Origin: Caulobacter sp.
GTDB taxonomy: Bacteria; Pseudomonadota; Alphaproteobacteria; Caulobacterales; Caulobacteraceae
Length of the DNA stretch: 64,000 nt
Assembly: GCA_029866155.1 (NCBI GenBank)
Contig: JARWZW010000050.1
Span: forward strand, 1 to 64,000
Reading direction: 5' to 3'
Under the pieces are notes generated by a model. It was not told where the DNA came from, did not search any database, and saw only the letters and a list, made by a program, of their open reading frames with translations. The stretch's first letter is position 1, and each line of letters begins with the position of its first letter. The position numbers were made by a program, and so were the translations under genes. This document shows positions 15,808 through 24,350 of this stretch, piece after piece.

Positions 15808-16473
15808 ATGATCCAGACCCGTCGGGCGGTGCTCGCCGCTCTTGCCCTGCTGCCGCCCGTTGTCCTTGCATCGGCCGCTTCGGCTGAAACCAAGGCGGTC
15901 AAGCTGGAAAAACTCTACCCCTATCTGGATATGTATCTGGGGCTGCCTCCGGCTCAGCGTAGCCGGTTTGTGATGGCCTATTACCTCAAGCAGAACGGAG
16001 GCCGGCCGACCGGACTGGCCCTGACCCTGATCGACACGGGAGGCGGACGGACGGCCGTCCCGATCGGCAACGACGGCCGGTTGCTGTTCACGCCCGCCCT
16101 GGGTCAGTTGAAATCCGACGCCCAGATCGAGATGGCTGCGCCCAAAGGCGCCAAGATCAACCTTAGCATGGAACTGCAGGCCGTCACCCGGCCTCGCCAA
16201 TCCATGGAAGCGGCCGATCTGGCGGCAGCCATCCAGCAATGCGAGGCCGCTATCCGCTCGAAGGCCGGTGTGCTGGGCTTTGCGGCGCCCAAGGTCAAAC
16301 GCATCGTCTTTCGAGGCGCTGGCAGCGGTCAGGCGGTGAACGCCGCCGGGGTCAGCCGGCCGTTGCCGATGCAGACGGGACATCCCGCCTATGATCCCGA
16401 ACAGATGCCGGGTGTCATATCCCTGCAGTTTGCCCGTCCCCCCCTGGCCCTGATGCTTGCCGGTCGCGTATGA
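15808..16473 (+). CDS. Exported protein of unknown function, paralog 2
   Basis: A 221-residue protein from ATG 15808 with a leader MIQTRRAVLAALALLPP cut near ASAE. The longer track start is antisense-type sequence through the terminator and is rejected. It aligns along its length with the 14588-15271 protein: YPYLDMYLGLPPAQRSRFVMAYYL against FVFLDNFLQMSASERARLKVSFYL, then GNDGRLLF against ASDGRFER, and GAGSGQAVNAAGVSRPLP against GGGSGSAVMADGRALPLP. The function is unknown. Its stop overlaps the start of the alpha/beta hydrolase gene by 4 bases, so the two are coupled. Confidence 0.8.
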   Translation: MIQTRRAVLAALALLPPVVLASAASAETKAVKLEKLYPYLDMYLGLPPAQRSRFVMAYYLKQNGGRPTGLALTLIDTGGGRTAVPIGNDGRLLFTPALGQLKSDAQIEMAAPKGAKINLSMELQAVTRPRQSMEAADLAAAIQQCEAAIRSKAGVLGFAAPKVKRIVFRGAGSGQAVNAAGVSRPLPMQTGHPAYDPEQMPGVISLQFARPPLALMLAGRV

Positions 16474-17435
16474 CGACCCTGCAACCCCCCTTGATCGGGA
16501 TACAGGAATCGCCAGTCCCGCCGGACGGATCCGCAGACTGGGTGGTCGGCGCAGGCGGCGCCCGGCTGCGGGTCGCCCTGTTCCGGCCGAAGGGCAAGCC
16601 TCGTGGCTCGGTGGTGATCAGCCCTGGGCGCAGCGAGACGATCGAGAAGTATTTCGAGCTGGTGTGCGAACTGCAGGCCCGGAACTTCGTCGTCCTGGTC
16701 CATGACTGGCGCGGCCAGGGGCTGTCAGAACGTATTCTGCCGGATCCTCTGAAGGGCCATGCGGTCGGCTTTCAGGACTTCGTTGCAGACTATCGGGCGA
16801 TCCTGGATCACTTCGAGGCCCAGCTTCCCGGACCCTGGATCGCCATGGCCCATTCCATGGGGGGCTGCCTGACCCTGATCGCCCTTGCCCAGGGGCAGGC
16901 CGATCGGTTCGTCGGGGCCTTCATGTCGGCCCCGATGCTGGGGTTGCAGACACCTGGCCGACCCAAGCCAGGCGTCAGGGCCCTGGCCTGGGTGATGAGC
17001 CGCTACCGGGGCGACGACTACATTCTCGGCAATCCTGGGACCCCGATGGGTGGACCGTTCGAGGGCAATATCCTGACCCATGACCGGGTCCGCTATGATC
17101 GCAATCTTGCGCCGCTCAAGGCCTGTCCGGACCTGGCCCTGGGATCGGGCACATGGTCCTGGCTCGAATTCGCCTTCACCGCTTCACGTTGGCTGAAATC
17201 GTCACCGGCGGTGACGAAGCTTAAATTGCCGGTCGTGGTGCTCAGCGCCGCCCAGGAAGCGCTGGTGGACAATGATGACCAGCGACAGATCGTCGCCCGG
17301 ATTCCCCTTGGGCGGTGGCGGTCCATTGATGGCGCCTTCCATGAGCTGTTCCAAGAAACCGACGCGGTTCGGGCTCAGGTCTGGGCCGAGCTTGGCCCGC
17401 TGCTGGACCAGTGGGCGCCGGGCTCAGCTGGCTGA
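16470..17435 (+). CDS. Alpha/beta hydrolase, lysophospholipase (PldB)-like
   Basis: A 321-residue serine hydrolase. Visible are the oxyanion-side GRSETIEKYFEL segment, HDWRGQGLS, and the nucleophile elbow AHSMGG near residue 128. Asp and His candidates follow in the VVVLSAAQEALVDN and SIDGAFHELFQE segments. HELFQE with a preceding Asp-Gly is typical of PldB-type lysophospholipases and monoacylglycerol lipases. There is no signal peptide. It is coupled to the preceding exported-protein gene and convergent with hisN, overlapping its stop by 12 bases. A role in membrane lipid turnover is plausible, and the substrate is unknown. Confidence 0.88.
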   Translation: MTTLQPPLIGIQESPVPPDGSADWVVGAGGARLRVALFRPKGKPRGSVVISPGRSETIEKYFELVCELQARNFVVLVHDWRGQGLSERILPDPLKGHAVGFQDFVADYRAILDHFEAQLPGPWIAMAHSMGGCLTLIALAQGQADRFVGAFMSAPMLGLQTPGRPKPGVRALAWVMSRYRGDDYILGNPGTPMGGPFEGNILTHDRVRYDRNLAPLKACPDLALGSGTWSWLEFAFTASRWLKSSPAVTKLKLPVVVLSAAQEALVDNDDQRQIVARIPLGRWRSIDGAFHELFQETDAVRAQVWAELGPLLDQWAPGSAG

Positions 17436-18245
17436 TCGTCGCAGGGAAACAAGGGCGGCCTCGAGGCATGCCGGATCTCCGGCAAAGGCGAACTGTCCCC
17501 CGTCGGTCCTTGCCGGTGCGCCATCCCAATGGGTGACCACGCCGCCCGCGCCCTGGATTACCGGAATTACAGCCTCGACGTCCCAGACCTTGAGGCCCGT
17601 ATCCAGAGCCAGATCCATCCGTCCCATGGCGACCATGGCATAGCCGTAGGCATCCAACCCAAGGCGGGCCAGCCTGGCGGCGGAACGGACCTGGGTCCAG
17701 GCGCCCAGTTCAGACTCGGTCAAAATCGCTGGATCGGTGGTGCAGATGATGGCGTCCGTCAGGTTTGGACAGGCCCGGACACGCAGGGGAGTCTCGCCGC
17801 CCCGGCTGATCAGCCGGGAGGCGCCAGGATGACCTATGAAGAGTTCGCCGATATAGGGCTGGCCGATCGAACCCAGGACCGGCTGGCCCTGGTGACGCAG
17901 GCCGATGAGCGTGGTCCAGAGGGGCAGGCCGGCGATGAACGCGCGGGTGCCGTCCACGGGGTCCAGAACCCAGACAAACTCGGCCTCCGGCCGGTCCTCG
18001 CCATATTCCTCGCCGATGATACCGTGATCGGGAAAGGCCGCCTCGATCATCGCCCGTATGGCGCGTTCGGCTGACTTGTCGGCCTCGGTTACGGGATCGA
18101 ACACAGCGTCCGGGCCCGCTGTCAGAGACTTGTCTTCCAGCCCGTGGTCGGCGCGGAACAACGGAAGGATCGCCGCGGCCGACGCGCGGTTGAGGTCGAT
18201 AAGGAAGCTGTCCAGCCGGGCCAGACGATCAAGATCCAGGGTCAT
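17424..18245 (-). CDS. hisN: Histidinol-phosphatase, inositol monophosphatase family
   Basis: Dephosphorylates histidinol phosphate in histidine synthesis; this family replaces HisB phosphatase in many alphaproteobacteria. The metal-binding signatures of the Li-sensitive phosphatase superfamily are present: TEADKSAE, IIGEEYGE, WVLDPVDGTRAF and the C-terminal LKVWDVEAVIPVIQGAGG. The 273-residue length is normal. Other IMPase-family substrates (inositol phosphate, PAP) are possible, but GTRAFI after DPVDGT is typical of HisN. It stands alone on the minus strand with no other his genes in view. Confidence 0.88.
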   Translation of the reverse strand: MTLDLDRLARLDSFLIDLNRASAAAILPLFRADHGLEDKSLTAGPDAVFDPVTEADKSAERAIRAMIEAAFPDHGIIGEEYGEDRPEAEFVWVLDPVDGTRAFIAGLPLWTTLIGLRHQGQPVLGSIGQPYIGELFIGHPGASRLISRGGETPLRVRACPNLTDAIICTTDPAILTESELGAWTQVRSAARLARLGLDAYGYAMVAMGRMDLALDTGLKVWDVEAVIPVIQGAGGVVTHWDGAPARTDGGQFAFAGDPACLEAALVSLRRSAS

Positions 18246-18299
18246 GGCCCATGGCCCTATCCAGCAATCCGCCGGGGGGCAAGGGCTGATCCCGGTCGG

Positions 18300-20387
18300 C
18301 TATTTCCCGGTAAGTTCGCGGGCCAGCGCCTCCAGGCCATAGACCGTGCGAAGGGCCTCGGTGATGGCGGCTGTCGAGACAACAACGGTCCGGTTGAGGC
18401 GTCCATCATAGCCATAGGCGCCGCCCAGGCTGTGGATGTTGCCATCGAAGGCGGTTCCGATAACCTGACCTCTGGCATCGATCACCGGCGATCCCGAATT
18501 GCCGCCGATGATGTCATTCGTGGTGACGAAATTGAAGACAGTCTCGGACTTCAGCCGGGACCGGGCGTCAAGCCAGCTTTGCGGCAGGGCGAAGGGGGCA
18601 GAACCGGTGGCGCGGTCAAAGGTCCCGCCGAGAGTCGTGAAGGCATCGATCGTCCGGCCGCCATAGGTCCATCCGGCCACCTTTCCGTAGGACAGGCGCA
18701 GGCTGAAGGTAGCGTCGGGATAGACACTGGACCCGTAGACGGCGAAGCGGGCCTGGGCGATCCTTTCGGCGGCACGGTCGACCGGTCCGCTGACCTCCGT
18801 CTCCCACATTTCCCGCAGGGCCTTGCCCTGGCCTTCTGTCGCGATCACGAACTGGACCATCGGATCGTCTGAAGCGGAGACGGCTTCCAGTCCGCCATCC
18901 CAAAGGGCTTTGCGGACAGCCGGATCTGCAAGGCTGGACGTCTTGACCAGACTTGCGGCCAGGCCCTCCGGGCTCTCCTTGCCCAGAAGGGAGCGGGTTC
19001 CAGGATGGTCAACGGTCAGATATTCGCGGGTCTTCAGCAGCCAGTGTTCCAGTCTCAGTACCTCGATGTCCAGCTCGACCGGATTGGGAGCCATCAGGGC
19101 GCGCTCGGTCTGGGCCAGGCGCGAGTCCGAATAGTCTGCAGATCGGGCTTCCGGCGGCTTGGCGCGCTGCTGGGCGCTGCGAACCAGGGTGCGGGCCCAG
19201 CCATAGAGCCGGGAGCCGCCGCCGGCCTCGGTCTCGAGCTGGCGGAAGGGCAGGTAGTTTTCAGCAATGACCCGCTGGGCTTTGGCGATCTCTGCCCAGG
19301 GGTCGCCGATCTTGGCGGCAAGGGCCGGGTCGGCAGCGACCCGAGCCTTCAGGTCAGCTTCTTCCTGGCGCTTGGCCTCCATGAAGGCACGGTCGTTTAG
19401 GGTCAGCTGGCGGCCATAGAAGACCTTGAAGCCGTTCTCGACGCCGAACAGGGCGTCCCCGGCGATCCGCCTGGCCTCGGGGCTGGCGCGGGCCATTTCG
19501 ATCAGCCTGCCACGATACTCCGAGCGCTGCAGCTGGCTCACCGGAATGGTCAGGTCGCGCTGGGTCTCCAGCTGGGAGACGGTCAGCAGCCGTTCCGTTG
19601 ATCCGGGGTTGCCCACTACGAAGGTCGGATCCCCGGCCTTGGGCGCCTGGACCGACCAGGGCAGATAGGACTTAGTCTGGACTGGCTTGCCGTCCTGGTA
19701 GGCTCTCAGGAACGCAGCGTCCAGGTCGAAGCGGGGGAAGTTGAAATTGTCCGGATCACCGCCGAAAAAGGCGATGTCGAACTCAGGCGCGAACACCAGG
19801 CGGACATCGGTGTAGCGCTGGAACTGATAGACCTTGTACTGGCCGCCCCGATAGAACGAGATGGTCTGGCAGCGCAGGCCGGCCTTGTTTCCACAGATCT
19901 CGGTCTCGGAGGCGCTCATGGCTCCGTCCCGGGCCTTGACGAAGGCCTGTCCGTTCAGACCGGCTGTCGCGGTCCGCACCTTTTCGGAAACATCGGTGAT
20001 CGTCAGCAGCACCTCGGCCGTGGCGCCCGGACATTTCAGCTCGTCCTCGCGCAGCACCGACCGGAACCCGTTCTTCACATAGTCTGTCTTGCCGCCGGAT
20101 GAGAGAGCGCTGGTGCAGCCCTGGATACAGTGGTTGTTGGTCAGGATCAGGCCATTCGGCGAGACAAACGCAGCCGAGCATCCCTGAAGCCGGACCGCCG
20201 ACAGCCGGACGCGGTCCAGCCACTTCGCGTCAAGGTCCAGGCCGTAGTCCGCCTTGATCTTCGCCGTCGGCAGACTGTCGAAGGTCCACATGCCTTCGTC
20301 TGCCCGGACAGGACCAGCGGCCAGTCCCGCAAGGCCCAGTCCCATGACTCCGATCACGGCAACTGAAAGCAGGGTCGTTCGAGTCAT
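18300..20387 (-). CDS. S46 family dipeptidyl-peptidase, DPP7-like
   Basis: A periplasmic or outer-surface serine exopeptidase that releases dipeptides from peptide N-termini, used for growth on protein. The signal peptide ends near VRAD. The His block is CSAAFVSPNGLILTNNHC (His about residue 86), and the Ser block is GGNSGSPV (Ser about residue 631). The 695-residue length is typical of S46. The residue 18 places after the catalytic Ser is Gly (FDGN), as in DPP7, where DPP11 has Arg; this predicts preference for non-acidic P1 residues. It is a single gene on the minus strand, with 226 bp to the divergent ABC exporter. Confidence 0.93.
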   Translation of the reverse strand: MTRTTLLSVAVIGVMGLGLAGLAAGPVRADEGMWTFDSLPTAKIKADYGLDLDAKWLDRVRLSAVRLQGCSAAFVSPNGLILTNNHCIQGCTSALSSGGKTDYVKNGFRSVLREDELKCPGATAEVLLTITDVSEKVRTATAGLNGQAFVKARDGAMSASETEICGNKAGLRCQTISFYRGGQYKVYQFQRYTDVRLVFAPEFDIAFFGGDPDNFNFPRFDLDAAFLRAYQDGKPVQTKSYLPWSVQAPKAGDPTFVVGNPGSTERLLTVSQLETQRDLTIPVSQLQRSEYRGRLIEMARASPEARRIAGDALFGVENGFKVFYGRQLTLNDRAFMEAKRQEEADLKARVAADPALAAKIGDPWAEIAKAQRVIAENYLPFRQLETEAGGGSRLYGWARTLVRSAQQRAKPPEARSADYSDSRLAQTERALMAPNPVELDIEVLRLEHWLLKTREYLTVDHPGTRSLLGKESPEGLAASLVKTSSLADPAVRKALWDGGLEAVSASDDPMVQFVIATEGQGKALREMWETEVSGPVDRAAERIAQARFAVYGSSVYPDATFSLRLSYGKVAGWTYGGRTIDAFTTLGGTFDRATGSAPFALPQSWLDARSRLKSETVFNFVTTNDIIGGNSGSPVIDARGQVIGTAFDGNIHSLGGAYGYDGRLNRTVVVSTAAITEALRTVYGLEALARELTGK

Positions 20388-20613
20388 GGTGAGGCTTCTC
20401 AGAAAGGGTCAACCGAAGTCCGCAAGGGACAGCTGATCCAGCCATATGGCGCCCGACACACCCGTGACCAGCCCGGAAATGACAGTTTGTTGACGGTGAC
20501 CAGGCGGAATCGATGTCGCGTGGCCGACCCGCGGCCTTACCCCGATTTAACTTGGAAGGGGACCGGGCTTGCGTCCATACGGGCCCTCTGTTCCGGGAGG
20601 GTTGCAGCCGACT

Positions 20614-21786
20614 ATGTCGCTCGCATTGGCCACACTGATCTATGAATGGCGTCGCTACATGGCGGCGGTCGTGGCCCTGGCCTTTTCCGGCCTGCTGGTC
20701 CTGGCGTTCGTCGGCATGTTCATGGGGATCGGCAAGGGGTTCACCGCCCAGATCGACCGGGCCCGCGCCGACATCATGGTGCTGGGACCTGGCGCAACGG
20801 CGCTCTTCAATGGAGGCCCGTCCGGCCTGCCGCGTCGGCTGATGCCGATCGTGATCGGTCATCCCGAGGTGGTGCAGGTCGCGCCGATGGATGGTTCCGG
20901 CGGACGCTTCCAGAACATTGTGCCTGCAGAGGACGCGCTGAACGCGCCGCCCGGCGGCCCCAAGAACCGCAAGACAGAGTTCGTCAGCGTCACGGTTATC
21001 GACGCCATTCCGGGCTATGTGACGGTGCCGACTGACTATAGCACCGCGCTTGTTGAGACCCTGCGTCAGCCCTATGCCGTCGCCGTGGATGAAACGGCCC
21101 TGGGGCGGCTGGGCGTCAAGCTGGGCGACAAGGCCATCTACAATGGCAAGACCATCACCATCGCTGCGGTGACCACCGGCTATCCAAACATGATGCAGGC
21201 CACCCTGGTGATGTCTCGCGACACTCTGCGGATGCTGGGAGAGGCCGATACCGGCCCCCGGGTGGCGCCGCTGATGGTTAAGATCGCCGATCCGGCACGG
21301 GCCGAAGTCGTGGCCGCACAGCTCAACGCCATGGGCGACGGCAAGTTCAAGGCCTGGACCCGTCAGGACCTGTCCGCCGCCAACGAAAGCGCCATGTTCA
21401 AGGAGCAGTTCATCAGCATCATCCTGATGTTCGCGGTCATCATGGGGGCCGTGATCGGCATCGCCATCACCTGGCAGACCCTGCGCGGCGCGATCATGGC
21501 CAACATCAAGGAGTTCGCCTCTCTCCGGGCCCTTGGGGTCTCGATGGGCGATCTGCGAGTCATCGTAATGGAATTGAGCTTCTGGGTCGGGGTGATCGGC
21601 GTCGTGGCGGCCGGAGTCCTGACCTGGCTGGTTTCCATGCTGGCCTCGGCAGGCGGTCTGCCCATGGCCTTTCCGGCCCCGATCGTCATCTCGATCTCTG
21701 TATTCCTGCTGATCATCGCCATGCTGTCGGGACTGCTGTCCCTGGGCGTGCTGAAGAACAGCCAGCCTGCGGACCTCCTGCGATGA
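20614..21786 (+). CDS. ABC exporter permease, MacB/FtsX (DevC-like) family
   Basis: A 390-residue inner-membrane permease with the MacB/FtsX layout: one N-terminal helix (about 15-40), a large periplasmic domain (about 45-265) and three C-terminal helices. The start is taken as ATG 20614; the track start adds 15 unlikely residues. It forms a coupled three-gene unit with the ATPase (4-base overlap) and a membrane-fusion protein, a DevBCA-like arrangement that moves substrates from the periplasm or outer leaflet outwards. No dedicated outer-membrane channel gene is nearby, so a shared TolC is likely. The substrate is unknown. Confidence 0.9.
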   Translation: MSLALATLIYEWRRYMAAVVALAFSGLLVLAFVGMFMGIGKGFTAQIDRARADIMVLGPGATALFNGGPSGLPRRLMPIVIGHPEVVQVAPMDGSGGRFQNIVPAEDALNAPPGGPKNRKTEFVSVTVIDAIPGYVTVPTDYSTALVETLRQPYAVAVDETALGRLGVKLGDKAIYNGKTITIAAVTTGYPNMMQATLVMSRDTLRMLGEADTGPRVAPLMVKIADPARAEVVAAQLNAMGDGKFKAWTRQDLSAANESAMFKEQFISIILMFAVIMGAVIGIAITWQTLRGAIMANIKEFASLRALGVSMGDLRVIVMELSFWVGVIGVVAAGVLTWLVSMLASAGGLPMAFPAPIVISISVFLLIIAMLSGLLSLGVLKNSQPADLLR

Positions 21787-22538
21787 GCGCTGCCGCCAAG
21801 TCCTCCAGCCGCCTCGGCGAAATCGCCCTCAAGGCGACCGGTATCACCAAGCGGTTCAAGACCGGCAAGTCGTTTGTCGAGGTCCTGAAAGGCGTGGATT
21901 TCGACGCCCGGCACGGCGATGTCACCATGGTCATGGGCCCGTCCGGCTCGGGCAAGTCCACCCTTGTCGCGGCCCTTTCCGGCCTGCTCAAGCCCGATGA
22001 GGGAAAGGTCTCGGCGCTTGAGGCCCGCGATCTCTGGAGCCTCTCCTCTGGCCGGATCGACAGGTTTCGCCTGGACCATTGCGGCTTCATCTTCCAGGGC
22101 TTCAACCTTTTTCCGGCCCTGACCGCCCGCCAGCAGGTGATGACCGCGCTGAAATACCAGGGTGTGTCGAAGTCCGAGGCCGTGCGCAGGGCCGAAACCG
22201 CCCTGGCCGAGGTCGGACTGTCCAACAAGATGAAGCAGCGACCGGCGGAGCTGTCCGGTGGCGAGAAGCAGCGGGTCGCCATCGCCCGGGCCCTGGCCAA
22301 GAACCCTGACCTTATCTTTGCCGATGAGCCGACATCGGCCCTGGATGGCGAGAACGGCCAGATTGTCATCCGCCTGCTGCGTCGCGCGGCGACCGAGCAT
22401 GGCGCCGCGGTGATCTGCGTGACCCATGACCCCCGCCTGGAGGCCTATGCCGACCGGGTGATCCATATCGAGGACGGCCGGATACTGGATGACGTGCGCC
22501 GCACGCCCGACCTAAATCCTCCTCCGCTCTCCCACTGA
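21783..22538 (+). CDS. ABC exporter ATP-binding protein, MacB/LolD/DevA-like
   Basis: A 251-residue nucleotide-binding subunit. The Walker A GPSGSGKST, Q-loop FQGFNLF, signature LSGGEKQRVAIARAL, Walker B LIFADEPTSALD and H-loop VTHDP are all intact. The family is the mechanotransmission-type exporters (MacB, LolD, DevA). It overlaps the permease gene by ATGA and is followed after 23 bp by the fusion protein, so this is one operon. Confidence 0.95.
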   Translation: MSAAAKSSSRLGEIALKATGITKRFKTGKSFVEVLKGVDFDARHGDVTMVMGPSGSGKSTLVAALSGLLKPDEGKVSALEARDLWSLSSGRIDRFRLDHCGFIFQGFNLFPALTARQQVMTALKYQGVSKSEAVRRAETALAEVGLSNKMKQRPAELSGGEKQRVAIARALAKNPDLIFADEPTSALDGENGQIVIRLLRRAATEHGAAVICVTHDPRLEAYADRVIHIEDGRILDDVRRTPDLNPPPLSH

Positions 22539-22561
22539 TTTCGCAAGGGATACCGAAAAGC

Positions 22562-23554
22562 ATGCCTGGCTTTCTGCGCAGCCGCTGGTTCTGGATCGTT
22601 TCGGTCCTGATCGTTGTCCTGGTCGGCGGCTTCTTCGCCATGAAGGGGCAGGGTGCCGAGAAGAAGAAAAAGACCGATGCTGCGGCCAAGATGATTGCGC
22701 CCAGTCCCTTTGCGGCGATCGCCAACGGCAAGGCTGACGTTGAGGGGGGCATCATCCAGGTGGCCGCCCGTCGGGGCGGCGTAGTCAAGGCCGTCTTCGT
22801 CGAGGAAGGCCAGCCCGTAACCGCCGGCCAGGTCCTGGCCCGACAGGAAGACGATGACCCCCGTCTGGCAGTGGATCGCGCCAGGGCCCAGGTTGCTCAG
22901 GCGGAGGCCCAGATCGGCGTTCTGCAGGTCAAGCTGACCGCAGCCCGACGCGAATATGGTCGGCTTCAGGACCTCGCCGCCAGTAATTTCGTCGCCCGCC
23001 AGCGGCTGGACCGCCAGCAGGACGAGATTCGAGATTGGGAGGCCCAGATCAACGCCCAGCGCGCCTCGGTCGCTACCAACCGGGCAGCCTTGCGGGAAGC
23101 AGAGTACGCCCTTGAACTGACGGTCATCCGGGCCCCGACTGATGGCCGGATTGCGCGCCGTTACGCCAATCCCGGCTCGGGCGCCTCGACCCTCAATGTC
23201 TCGACCATGTTCGATCTCGAGCCCAACACAGCGCGGATCGTCCGGGCTGAAATCGTCGAGGCCGATATTCCCAATGTCCGGGAAGGGCAGGAGGTCGAGA
23301 TGCAGCCGGAGTCTGACCCTGAGAAGGTCTATCTGGGCAAGGTTCTTCGCCGCGCCGGCGTGTTCGGGGCCCGTAAGCTGGCCTCCGATGATCCCTCGCA
23401 GCGTAGCGATGAGCGGGTTGTCGAGGTGGTGGTTTCCGCCGACGGGACGCCGTTCCTGGTCGGACAGCGGGTGCTGGTCAAATTCATGAAGCCCGGGTTC
23501 AAGGCCGGGGCGAAGCGGGCGACGCCCAAGCCGGCGCTCGTTACGGAAAAATAG
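22562..23554 (+). CDS. Membrane-fusion (HlyD/DevB-like) adaptor protein
   Basis: A 330-residue periplasmic adaptor anchored by one N-terminal helix (about residues 9-27). Order of parts: lipoyl half (GGVVKAVFVEEGQPVTAGQVLAR), a coiled-coil hairpin (about 95-180, rich in Ala, Gln and Arg with QVAQAEAQIGVLQ), the second lipoyl half (LTVIRAPTDGRIARRY), then a beta-barrel region. It links the ABC permease to an outer-membrane channel. The gene order permease-ATPase-adaptor differs from the classical devBCA order. The charged KKKK segment after the helix is unusual but fits the cytoplasm/periplasm boundary poorly, so it may form a linker. Confidence 0.9.
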   Translation: MPGFLRSRWFWIVSVLIVVLVGGFFAMKGQGAEKKKKTDAAAKMIAPSPFAAIANGKADVEGGIIQVAARRGGVVKAVFVEEGQPVTAGQVLARQEDDDPRLAVDRARAQVAQAEAQIGVLQVKLTAARREYGRLQDLAASNFVARQRLDRQQDEIRDWEAQINAQRASVATNRAALREAEYALELTVIRAPTDGRIARRYANPGSGASTLNVSTMFDLEPNTARIVRAEIVEADIPNVREGQEVEMQPESDPEKVYLGKVLRRAGVFGARKLASDDPSQRSDERVVEVVVSADGTPFLVGQRVLVKFMKPGFKAGAKRATPKPALVTEK

Positions 23555-23607
23555 GCGGACCCGGAAGCTGACCCGCTCGCCAGGTGCGACGGGTCAGTTG
23601 AGTCGGG

Positions 23608-24168
23608 TCAGTACCCACCCTGTCCGGACTTGCAGACCTGGACATATTCCTTGCGAACCACGCCATTGGCTTGAACCACCCGGCGCTTCTTGACGCGGCA
23701 GGTCTCGGTCGTCTCGACCGAATCGCCATACCCGGGCGGCGGGGCGCCGGCATAGCCTTCATCGGACGGAGGCGGCGCTTCGGCCTGATCTTCGGCAGTG
23801 TCGTCATACGGGCCCTCGTTTGCGATAGGCGGGCCGTAGTCGCCTTCGACACAGGCGGCCGAAGAGGCTCCCACATTTCCACCGATCACGGCGCCAAGCA
23901 GGCCGCCGAGCACCGCCCCCTCGGTCCTGGCGCCCCTGCTGGCGATGTTCGAGCCTGCGAGAGCGCCAAGGCCGGCGCCCAGCAAGGCCCCTCCCGTCCC
24001 TCGCTCAACCCGGTCGCGGTGACAGGTGTCATAGGCATAGGCCTCGTCCTGACGCGGCGAGGCAGGCGCGGATTGCGCAGCCGCGATGGTCGGGGAGCCG
24101 GCCATGGCCGTGGCGCAGATCATGAGGCTGCTGGCGGCGGCCAGGAAACTGGTGCGACGGATCATCAC
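23608..24168 (-). CDS. Glycine-zipper exported protein 1
   Basis: A 186-residue protein with a signal peptide (cut near AAAQ). Its glycine-zipper 2TM domain (about residues 58-105) contains TGGALLGAGLGALAG and GAVLGGLLGAVIGG, the pattern found in Rickettsia 17 kDa antigen-like outer-membrane proteins. A disordered acidic, Pro/Tyr/Gly-rich linker follows, then a Cys-containing CRVKKRRVV...VQVCK tail. It is probably an envelope protein inserted in or lying on the outer membrane. A related protein is encoded just upstream on the same strand. The exact role is unknown. Confidence 0.8.
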   Translation of the reverse strand: MMIRRTSFLAAASSLMICATAMAGSPTIAAAQSAPASPRQDEAYAYDTCHRDRVERGTGGALLGAGLGALAGSNIASRGARTEGAVLGGLLGAVIGGNVGASSAACVEGDYGPPIANEGPYDDTAEDQAEAPPPSDEGYAGAPPPGYGDSVETTETCRVKKRRVVQANGVVRKEYVQVCKSGQGGY

Positions 24169-24240
24169 TTCAACTCCACAATGCCAGTGGCGGACGGCCG
24201 GTCGCCGTCCGCCTAATTGGAATTCTGCCCTCAGGCCCGT

Positions 24241-24263
24241 CCGGCCCGGGGCGACCGGGCCGG
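24241..24263. terminator. GC-rich perfect hairpin between the glycine-zipper genes
   Basis: CCGGCCCGG (24241-24249) and CCGGGCCGG (24255-24263) form a 9-bp stem with a 5-base loop. It is about 90 bases past the stop of glycine-zipper protein 2 on the minus strand. There is no clear T-run, so it may be a weak or Rho-assisted terminator or a transcript-stabilising hairpin. Confidence 0.4.
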
Positions 24264-24350
24264 CTGGGGAGGAATGACAACAGGTCTTCAGGGCAATTTT
24301 GGGTCAGGTTCCGGCCCGGACCTGCTTATCAGGGACCGGGTCCTCTCAGC

